33,230 nt of DNA from Armatimonadetes bacterium CG06_land_8_20_14_3_00_66_21 (GTDB lineage: Bacteria > Armatimonadota > Abditibacteriia > CG2-30-66-41). This document shows positions 8,694-15,221 of this stretch, piece by piece. Positions within the stretch are counted from its first letter, which is position 1; the number at the start of each line of letters is the position of its first letter. Position numbers and translations under genes: made by a program. Where the stretch lies: the NCBI GenBank assembly GCA_002779825.1, contig PEVN01000400.1, positions 1-33,230 of the forward strand. Reading direction: 5' to 3'. A model generated the notes under the pieces. The model worked only from the letters and a program-made list of their open reading frames with translations, had not been told where the DNA came from and ran no database searches.

Positions 8694-9190
8694 GGTTCCT
8701 GCTCCTTTGAGTATGCGCACCCAATCCGAGCCGCGACGGTGACGGAGCGGCCCGCGCGCCATGCTGACGGAGAGCACAACGCCTGAAGGGCCGCTCCGTC
8801 ACCGTCGCGGCTCGGATTGGGTGAGAAGTTGATCATCAGGTTCCGGTCAGCAGCCTTGGACGCGGCAAGCATGCGCTCCGCCTCCTTGACCGTCAGCGCC
8901 ATCGGCTTCTCGCTCAGCACGTGCAGCCCGGCTTTGAAGGCAGCAATGGTGAGCGGGGCGTGAAACTTGTTGGGTGTAGCGAGGCTGACCGCGTCGAGGT
9001 TGGCCTTGGCGAACATCGCCTTCACGTCCGTGTAGGTCTCGGGAACGCCCATCTCGTCTGCGGCGGCGCACAGCCGCTGTTCGTCAACGTCGCCTAGAGC
9101 GACCAGTTCAGCCTGGAGGTGGCTCTGGTACCCGAGGGCGTGCCCCTTGCCCATGCCAAGGCCAACTACGCCGAATCTGAGTTTCTTCAT
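8690..9190 (-). pseudogene. Truncated Gfo/Idh/MocA-family oxidoreductase (N-terminal NAD-binding half only)
   Basis: It starts MKKLRFGVVGLGMGKGHA, a Rossmann fold, after an AGGAG. It continues with normal family sequence through LATPNKFHAPLTIAAFKAGLHVLSEKPMAL (Glu-Lys-Pro motif) to NLMINFS, about residue 122. From base 8823 onward the frame reads the arm of a 36-bp inverted repeat (NPSRDGDG...) and stops 44 codons later. The C-terminal dimer/substrate domain of about 200 residues is missing. Family members act on sugars or inositols with NAD(P). This copy is almost certainly non-functional unless the half-protein has a new role. The remaining frame ends in an ATGA overlap with the next gene, so translation may still be coupled to it. 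Confidence 0.85.
8718..8823. repeat. 36-bp perfect inverted repeat at an oxidoreductase breakpoint (family B)
   Basis: Arm 8718-8753 (begins CACCCAATCCGAGCCGCG) and arm 8788-8823 (ends CGGCTCGGATTGGGTG) are perfect reverse complements with a 34-nt centre. The right arm begins exactly where the Gfo/Idh/MocA reading frame loses family similarity. There is no transposase in or beside it. It could be a non-autonomous element or a REP-like palindrome. Confidence 0.9.
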
Positions 9191-9213
9191 GTTGGGCTCC
9201 TATGAGAACGGGA

Positions 9214-9234
9214 GTCATGGGTCATGGGTCATGT
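9214..9234. repeat. Short 7-bp tandem repeat
   Basis: GTCATGG occurs at 9214 and 9221, and GTCATGT at 9228, in the region just upstream of the truncated oxidoreductase start (9190). The 205-nt gap 9191-9395 shows nothing else that I can name; it must hold the oxidoreductase promoter. Confidence 0.7.
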
Positions 9235-9395
9235 GACGGGTACCACGCGTCGAGCCTCAAGACAGGTGCGCCACCCCATCGTCAGCTTCGCAGCGACAGA
9301 CGTGGTGCTCTGGCCAAGGACGGGGAGGGATGATAGCCGATGCGGTGTGCGGACACCAGGCCGCGTGTGCGCCTGTTCTGTTCGCGATCGCAGGC

Positions 9396-10967
9396 TCACT
9401 GGCGGCGGAACTGCACCGACCACTGCTGCTGCTCGGTCTCAAACGCAAGTGGCACGGAGAGGACGGGAGCGCTGTATGCTGCGCCCGCCGCAGCCGGCGC
9501 GAAGCCAGGCGGCACGTAGATCAGCACTTTGCCGGTGATCCCCGGGGCGCGCCGAGCCGTTCCGCGCAGCGTCAGCGTGTCGTCCTCCCACTTCACTTCA
9601 GGCAGCTCGACGCCGCCTTGCGTCAGGTGCATGTCGGTCGAGAGGACAAAGGGTCTGGTCTCTTTCGGGGCGATCTGGAGCAACCGGGCAGACATCGCAG
9701 GCGCCGGCACCCGCACCGCCAATTCCAGTTCGCCCCCGGGCGTGACCTCGCCGAGAAGGCGCTCCCCGAAGAAGTCCCACACCACATACGGCTTGCCTGT
9801 CTCGAGGTTCAGCCGGCTGAGGGCCACCTCGATTCGTTCGGGCTGATCGGCGAGGTTGAACACACCGACGACGTGCCACTTGCCCCAGGCCGCCTCCACC
9901 GGGAGGTCCCAGACCTGCGGGTAGCCCAGGTGGGTAAACAGGTCCAGCGGCCGGGCCGGTTTGGCGTGTCCGGGGAGGCACTTGGGGATCAGCGCGAGCT
10001 TCTCCTCGCTCAACTCGGGCAGCCGGTCGCAGATCGTGACGGGGCCGCCGCCCAGCGCGCAGATGGCCATCCGCACCTGCGTCTCGTTCAGCGTGCCCTG
10101 GCCGACCTGCAGGTAGTCGGGGTCGCTCCAGTAGAACTTTCCGCTGACGTGATAGCGGCAGCAGAACTCGTTGACCCACGCGCTGAGCGACTCCCAGTCG
10201 CCGCGCGGGTTGCCCATGTCGCGGTGCGTCCAGGCGACGTCGCACGCGCCGGCGATGACGTTGAGCATACCGTTGCAGGAGTGGTAGGCCACGTCGGGCC
10301 CCATGCCTTTGCGCAGCAGGTCCATGCCGAGGCGATAGACGGGAACACCGTGCACCATGGCGTTGTTGTGGAGCACGGCAGTGCCACTCCCGATGTTGGT
10401 CTGGAAGTCGTTCTTGGCGTACCGGCAACCGTAGTCACGCAGGGCCTTGCCAGTGTCCTCGTAGAACCTGGCGCCCACGGGATGGGTAGGGTCGAGGCTG
10501 TAGGTCTTGCCGTGCGGCTCCCAGAACCAGTACTCAGCCGACACCACCGGGCTACCGTCTGCGTTGTGCATCAACGCCTCGGGGTGCTCGCTGAGGAACG
10601 GCGCGAACTCGGAGATGTTGGTGACAGACAGCCAAAGTCCCAGCTTGTAGCCGAGCTTCCCCAGTTCGCCGCTGAGCCACGGCAACCCGTGCGGGAAGCG
10701 CTCGTTGGGCACCCAGTTGCCGACGACCTCCTTGTACTGCCAACCGTGGTCGATCTGCACGTACTCCAGCCCCAGCGGCGCCCAGCGCTCCTTCATGATC
10801 CGGGCGTTCTGGAGCAGCAGGTCCTCGCTGATCTCGAGTCGGTACGAGTACCACGAGTTGTAGCCGCACGGGCGGAACTTGGGCGGCTGAAGGTCGTTGA
10901 CCGCCATCACCGTATCCGCCCACTGCTCCAGCGCCGTGTGACCGTCCGGGTAGAAGCCGGCTGCCAA
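9396..10967 (-). CDS. GH36/GH27-like alpha-galactosidase-type protein lacking its N-terminal domain
   Basis: The 523-residue product is a clan GH-D barrel followed by a beta domain. Family signatures are GYNSWYSYR near residue 35, VQIDHGWQ near 70, and YAKNDFQTN (candidate nucleophile Asp187). WTHRDMG follows, with Asp250 as candidate acid/base. Family members of this shape normally have a beta-sandwich of some 250 residues before the barrel. Here the frame closes with TAA just upstream of a TTG at 10967, and barrel-type sequence begins at once. The first ATG is at 10907. No signal peptide or good ribosome site is visible. It is therefore probably a 5'-truncated gene; a short functional version cannot be excluded. 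The DUF2283 fragment on the other strand is broken at the same point. Confidence 0.75.
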   Translation of the reverse strand: MAAGFYPDGHTALEQWADTVMAVNDLQPPKFRPCGYNSWYSYRLEISEDLLLQNARIMKERWAPLGLEYVQIDHGWQYKEVVGNWVPNERFPHGLPWLSGELGKLGYKLGLWLSVTNISEFAPFLSEHPEALMHNADGSPVVSAEYWFWEPHGKTYSLDPTHPVGARFYEDTGKALRDYGCRYAKNDFQTNIGSGTAVLHNNAMVHGVPVYRLGMDLLRKGMGPDVAYHSCNGMLNVIAGACDVAWTHRDMGNPRGDWESLSAWVNEFCCRYHVSGKFYWSDPDYLQVGQGTLNETQVRMAICALGGGPVTICDRLPELSEEKLALIPKCLPGHAKPARPLDLFTHLGYPQVWDLPVEAAWGKWHVVGVFNLADQPERIEVALSRLNLETGKPYVVWDFFGERLLGEVTPGGELELAVRVPAPAMSARLLQIAPKETRPFVLSTDMHLTQGGVELPEVKWEDDTLTLRGTARRAPGITGKVLIYVPPGFAPAAAGAAYSAPVLSVPLAFETEQQQWSVQFRRQ

Positions 10968-10972
10968 CGTCG

Positions 10973-11137
10973 CTGCTTAGCTTCAGCGGCAGGCGAATCG
11001 TCGATACCCGGGACCTGAATGACGATGTTCTCGTTGAGTTCGACGACGAGGGTCGCGTCGTCAGCATGACGATTGAGCATGCCAAGCAACAGACTGATGT
11101 CGGGGAGTTCTCCCATCAACTGGCCGCGGCGGCATGA
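10973..11137 (+). pseudogene. DUF2283-family fragment, N-terminus missing
   Basis: Reading from about 10973 to the TGA at 11135-11137 gives a frame containing RIVDTRDLNDDVLVEFDDEG and then RVVSMTIEHA. This is the second half of the DUF2283 fold, a small protein of about 70 residues often found near toxin-antitoxin genes. The expected start of the domain (a YDPEADALYIRL-type segment) is absent; only LSFSGR precedes the match, and there is no start codon. The break lies within a few bases of the 5' break of the alpha-galactosidase-like gene on the opposite strand. Confidence 0.65.
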
Positions 11138-11158
11138 GCGCCCGTGCTCAAGCGCGGC

Positions 11159-11947
11159 TCAGCTCCCCACCACAAACTCCAGCGCCCTCACCGCATCCTC
11201 GTAGTTCGTGCTATGCCCACCCTCCGGTCGGTGAATGTGCAGCACCTTCCGCCCGAGCTTCGTGAGGATGTCCGCGAGGCGGAGGACACTGTCGGGCGGC
11301 ACGCTCGTGTCCTTCCCGCCGGTGGTGACCGCGAGCGGCATGGTCAGGCGCTCGGGCCAGTATTCGGCGCTGCGGTTCTTGTACTCCAAGGGTAGGTCCG
11401 CCTTCTTCCCGCCAAAGGACTGCTCGATGGCATCCTGGAAGTTGGTGTACTCCAGCAGGTTCGCCGTGCCGTTCAGGCTGCACACGCCGTCGACCAGGTC
11501 GGGATGCATGGCGGCGAAGGTCAGCACTGCCGTGCCCCCCATGGAGCCGCCCACGAGGATCACCCTCCCGAGGCGGTGCCGCTTCTTCAGCTCCCCAATG
11601 AGCTGTACGGTGTCAGCGTCTGCCTTGGGCCCCATCCACGAGGTTGTCGCCCGGTAGTCCGGCGACACGAAGATCATCCCGTGCTTCGCCGCCACATCGC
11701 GCGCGGCGCGGCACTCGTCGCGGGCCTCGCGGACGAACTGCCAGCGGTCCGAGCCGTGGCCGTGGAAGGCAATCAGGACAGCGTGCTCTTTGGCGGCGTC
11801 GAACCCCTCGGGCAGCAGCTCAACGTAGTGTTCAGTCGAGCCGTCCGCCGCTGCCGTGAACGCAATGTCGTTGGGCGCACCAAGCGCGCCGGCAACGGCA
11901 AGCGCAGGCAGTGTCAACAACAGGAAGCAAGTCAAGGCAACGAGCAT
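11159..11947 (-). CDS. Secreted alpha/beta-hydrolase esterase
   Basis: From ATG 11947 the product is 262 residues with a signal peptide (MLVALTCFLLLTLPALAVAGA). An upstream TTG at 11998 would add 17 residues before it. The alpha/beta-hydrolase fold is clear: FHGHGSD is the oxyanion turn at about 61-67, and VGGSMGGTA is the nucleophile elbow with Ser135. GGKDTSVPPDS supplies an acid and PEGGHSTNYED the catalytic His. It resembles predicted phospholipase/carboxylesterase and acetyl-esterase proteins of polysaccharide-degrading bacteria. The likely role is removing acyl groups from a glycan outside the cell. It ends 22 nt from the convergent DUF2283 fragment. Confidence 0.82.
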   Translation of the reverse strand: MLVALTCFLLLTLPALAVAGALGAPNDIAFTAAADGSTEHYVELLPEGFDAAKEHAVLIAFHGHGSDRWQFVREARDECRAARDVAAKHGMIFVSPDYRATTSWMGPKADADTVQLIGELKKRHRLGRVILVGGSMGGTAVLTFAAMHPDLVDGVCSLNGTANLLEYTNFQDAIEQSFGGKKADLPLEYKNRSAEYWPERLTMPLAVTTGGKDTSVPPDSVLRLADILTKLGRKVLHIHRPEGGHSTNYEDAVRALEFVVGS

Positions 11948-12274
11948 CGTCTGGTATTCAATCGGGGTGCCGTAGCACTCCGGGTCGGGCATCGCCAACC
12001 CGGAAGTCGGAGACGTATTCGACGAAGAGGCCGCCGGCCCTCCTGCCTGTGAGCCACCACCCCGCAGCCGCAGACCAAACGCGCGCTCCCCTCACCGCCG
12101 CGCCACTTCGTCTGGCCGTGTCGTGGCCCCGGCGGCTTCCGCAGATGGGGCGACCGTCTGCAGATGCCGGCGCCCCCCTCGGCCACGGACACCGCTTGCC
12201 GGGCCTTCATAGTGGCCACAAGTTGCGTGGCGCCCTCGCTGCATGCGCGCAACCGCCAGCCTGAGGGCATGCAC

Positions 12275-12302
12275 GCGGGAACCGCTCTTGAGCGGTTCCC
12301 GC
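12275..12302. repeat. 12-bp hairpin at the 3' break of the beta-helix gene
   Basis: GCGGGAACCGCT (12275-12286) pairs perfectly with AGCGGTTCCCGC (12291-12302) around a CTTG loop. Similarity of the minus-strand protein to its family stops just before it. Confidence 0.75.
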
Positions 12303-13714
12303 GCACCAACGTCATCCACCTCGGGCTGGGCGTCACAGGCTTCCTCGACCGTCCCGGTCACCACCCCCTCGATCATCTTGTGGTTCGGCGGCCAGAGAAG
12401 CGAAGGTTGAGGGGCATCCAGCGACACCACTGGCGGCGTGGTGTCCTCCACCGTGATCGTCACCGTGTCGGTCGCGGTGGCGCCCAGAGGATCAGTTACG
12501 GTGAGGGTCGCAGTGTGCGCACCGAGGGTGTAGGTCGCTTCAGCAACCGCCTCAGTCGAGTCCACCTCGCCGTCGCTGTCGAAGTCCCAGGCAAAGCCAA
12601 GTTGGGCGTCGTCGCCATCTGGGTCGATGGACCGCGATGCGTCCAACAGCACGGGAGTGCCGGCCAGCAATGCCTGCTCAACCGTCGCGGTCTCCGCGTC
12701 GTTCGCCAACGCCACGGCCACTGGCGGCAGGTTGTACGCAGAGAACTCGGAGGTGTTTCCCTCGGCGTCAGTCGCCGTTGCCGTGACAGGCAACTCCGAT
12801 ACGTCAACCTCGACTGCGAAGTTCCCGTCGCCATCGGCGGTCACGCTTCTGAGCCACGTTTTCCCTTCGCCATATCCGGTCGCGTCCGGCGCAGCGGCGA
12901 AGAGCTCGACCGTCGAGTTGGGCGGGGCGGTGCCGGTCAGAGTCGCGGAGCCGCCATTCACCTCTACTGCGCCAAACTCGGGGAAGTTCAACAGGTCGTT
13001 GGGGCCTGTGTCGCTATCGTCGGCGTCGTTGAGCGTCACGCCGTCCCCTTCGAGGTCGATCCCGAGTCCGCCGTTGTCGTAGAGGGAGCACTTACTAATC
13101 GGGGCGTGACTGTCGTACCGCAGCCGAATGCCAGCCTGGGCATTGTCGTGGACCACGGCATTAGTGATGTTCGCCGTGGAGTCGCAGACCGAGATGCCAA
13201 GCCAACTGCTGTCGGCGACGTCGTTCCCAACGATGGTGGCCTGCGAGTTGCCCACTATGCACATGCCGGAGCCTTGCGAGCCGCTGATGGTGTTGTCCAC
13301 GATCCTCGCCTCCGCCTGCCACAGGCCGATCCCACCGATGCCGCTCCCGCGGATCGTGTTACCGGTAACGGTGAATGAACCGTTACCAGCCCACACGCCG
13401 TCGTCCGCGTTGTCAACGATGATGTTCGACTTCACAGTGACCGTGCCACTGCCGGCTGAGACTCCGTTGGCGCCGTTGCCGTGGATGCTGTTTTCGGAGA
13501 CTACGACGGTGGCGCCGGTGTGAGCACTCACGCCGTCTTTGGTGTTGTCGTGGACGTGGTTACCGGAAACGGTGGCGACAGTGTCGCCTCCGAGGTATGT
13601 GCCGTGCTTTCCGTTGCCATCGAGAGTGTTCCTACGGATGGTGACCGTCCCGCCCATGACTGCGACGCCGTCGCCGTCGTTGTCCGACAGGTCATTGTCG
13701 GCAATCGTGCGGAC

Positions 13715-13721
13715 CCCCCCG
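13715..13721 (-). other. C7 homopolymer at a frameshift
   Basis: The minus-strand G7 joins HPGG in one frame to VRTIADNDLSDN in another. One extra G, or two fewer, would restore a continuous beta-helix. Confidence 0.75.
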
Positions 13722-13804
13722 GGTGCACGTAGATGCCGTTGTTGCCGTTGCCTGACAGGTCGTTGTATTGGATGGTCGCATCGCGGTCTGGGTTCACCGA
13801 GGCG

Positions 13805-13829
13805 CCTCCACCGGGGTTACCGGTGGAGG
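13805..13829. repeat. Small hairpin with 10-bp stem
   Basis: CCTCCACCGG (13805-13814) pairs with CCGGTGGAGG (13820-13829). It sits in the coding part of the beta-helix remnant, next to the larger palindrome. Confidence 0.6.
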
Positions 13830-13831
13830 TG

Positions 13832-13906
13832 TTATGCCCGCGAAGGTTAGGAACACACCGAAGTCCCGGTGCGACTTCGGTGTGTTCCTAACCTTCGCGG
13901 GTATAA
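13832..13906. repeat. 34-bp inverted repeat with 7-nt loop (family C)
   Basis: Arms 13832-13865 and 13873-13906 match in 33 of 34 positions (arm core GAAGGTTAGGAACACACCGA). The single mismatch allows a G-U pair in one RNA strand. It lies 24 nt past the stop of the aldo/keto reductase and exactly at the missing 5' end of the beta-helix gene. Confidence 0.9.
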
Positions 13907-13929
13907 GTCCAGTGAGGGGGAAGCCCAAG

Positions 13930-14985
13930 CTACCCCAAGTACGGGTAGCCCACGTCCAGCAATCCGCCTTCCTTCATCGCCGTCCAAAACCCGCTTGGAA
14001 TCTCCGCCCGCACCGAGGCGACGTTCTGCTGCACGCGGTCGGGCTGGCTGGTGTTGAGGGCGACGCTGACGATGCCGGGCACGGAGAAGCCGAACTGCAC
14101 GCACGCTTCTGCCGGGGCCACGCCGAACTGCCCGCACAGGGCCAGGAACTTGTCGCGCCACGCGAAGAGCAGCTTGTCTGCCTCGACGTCGGGGCTGACT
14201 TTGCGGTAGTCGAAGAACGCGCCGCCCGTGAGGAAGCCGGCGTGGAATACTGCGGAGTTGATCATCGCGACACCCTTGGCGTGCAGCTCGCCCATGAATG
14301 CCAGCAGCTCCGGCGGGTGGGTCATGACCGTGAGGCTGCATGCGAACATCACCCAATCAAGCTCCGTCGCTACAGCCAGTTCGCGGATCACCTGCCAGTC
14401 CTTGGCGCCGACGCCGATGCCTTTGACGCGGCCGCTTGCCTTCAGCTCGCGGAGGGCCTGATAGGCGCCGAGTACATCGTCGAAGCGCTTCTCCCGGTCG
14501 TCCGCAGACGCGGCAGCCAGCAGGTACTCGTCGGGGTCGTGGACGGAGGCAAGCTGCGGCTGGTAGTCGCCGCCCAGCAACGCGCAGCCCTGTTCGTAGC
14601 ATTCCCGGATTCCGGCGTAGCTGATCTTCTGCTGGGCGTCGTGCTCCAGGTCTGCCCACACGCCCGGCTCGAAGGTTGGCTCCGCCGTCTGCAGCGGGGC
14701 GCGCACCCACGCCAGCTTGTTGCTGATCACCACGTCCGCAGGCGCGATGCCGAGTTCGCGCAGCCCTCTCCCGATGACCTCCAGCGCCAGCCCGGCACCG
14801 TACTTCCCCGCCGTGTCCGGCACCACCGGCGGCGCAACCCAGTCGAACCACTCCTGCATGATGCCCAGCTTGGTCTCCCAGGGCAGCGCCTGGTAGAGGT
14901 TGCCGAGGCAGCTCGTGCCAAAGACGATCGGCGGCATCTGCAGGCCGGTGTTGCCGAAGTCCGCTTTCGTCTCCAAGCGTTGCAC
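13930..14985 (-). CDS. Aldo/keto reductase (L-fucose / D-threo-aldose dehydrogenase-like)
   Basis: The 351-residue aldo/keto reductase has its catalytic tetrad in place: Asp57 and Tyr62 in DTAGKYGAG, Lys90 in ISNKLAW and His149 in SVHDPDEY. VKGIGVGAKDW and the C-terminal FSVPGIVSVALNTSQPDRV cofactor segment are also family-like. The length and arrangement fit the branch holding D-threo-aldose 1-dehydrogenase and L-fucose dehydrogenase, which oxidise the sugar to a lactone with NAD(P). The start is GTG 14985 with GGGAG upstream. With an alpha-L-fucosidase in the window (28033), L-fucose is a reasonable but unproven substrate. The gene is cytoplasmic and stands alone. Confidence 0.82.
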   Translation of the reverse strand: MQRLETKADFGNTGLQMPPIVFGTSCLGNLYQALPWETKLGIMQEWFDWVAPPVVPDTAGKYGAGLALEVIGRGLRELGIAPADVVISNKLAWVRAPLQTAEPTFEPGVWADLEHDAQQKISYAGIRECYEQGCALLGGDYQPQLASVHDPDEYLLAAASADDREKRFDDVLGAYQALRELKASGRVKGIGVGAKDWQVIRELAVATELDWVMFACSLTVMTHPPELLAFMGELHAKGVAMINSAVFHAGFLTGGAFFDYRKVSPDVEADKLLFAWRDKFLALCGQFGVAPAEACVQFGFSVPGIVSVALNTSQPDRVQQNVASVRAEIPSGFWTAMKEGGLLDVGYPYLG

Positions 14986-15037
14986 GGCGGTACTCCCGGT
15001 GGTGGCGCGGTGCGCAAGTGGGGATGCAATGTTCGTG

Positions 15038-15047
15038 CCCCCCCCCC
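15038..15047 (+). repeat. C10 homopolymer
   Basis: A run of ten C lies in the 236-nt gap between the aldo/keto reductase start and the next gene's stop. It is a likely slippage or sequencing-error site. Confidence 0.8.
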
Positions 15048-15077
15048 AAGCCGGTCCCGCAACCCGTCGTTGCAGTC

Positions 15078-15095
15078 GGACACCGGGGACACCGG
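15078..15095. repeat. Two tandem copies of a 9-bp unit
   Basis: GGACACCGG occurs at 15078 and again at 15087. The gap around it has no other feature that I can name. The 9-nt period is the same as in the array at 3039-3120. Confidence 0.6.
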
Positions 15096-15221
15096 GATCG
15101 TGCTCTCTCTCTCACCGGGAGCAAGCCGAAGCCACTGCGATGGGCCGGCACCGGCGGCGTGAGCGGCGTCGGTCCTGCTTCATCATCCCCGGATCCCTCG
15201 TGGATGAGTATGGGAAGGCAA

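Larger units (their letters stand above)
12092..13833 (-). pseudogene. Decayed right-handed beta-helix / PKD surface protein
   Basis: The minus strand encodes repeated beta-helix rungs (NTIRGSGIGGIGL, NTISGSQGSGMCI, DNAQAGIRLR). An Ig-like segment (SATLTGTAPPNSTVELFA) follows, then a PKD domain (DASRSIDPDGDD, FAWDFDSDG) and a start of a WPPNHKM-type domain. Three defects are visible. The first rungs (QYNDLSGNGNNGIYVHPGG) are in a different frame from the rest, with the shift at the C7 run 13715-13721. There is no start codon or signal peptide before 13833, where a 34-bp palindrome begins. The last domain breaks off near 12305 at another hairpin, and the remaining frame to 12092 is not family-like. 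Intact relatives are large secreted or surface proteins. The frameshift alone could be a sequencing error; the missing ends could not. Confidence 0.75.

Noticed and set aside
8718..8823. Intact insertion sequence
   Set aside because: The 34-nt centre cannot encode a transposase and no target duplication is evident, so only a non-autonomous or REP-like element fits.
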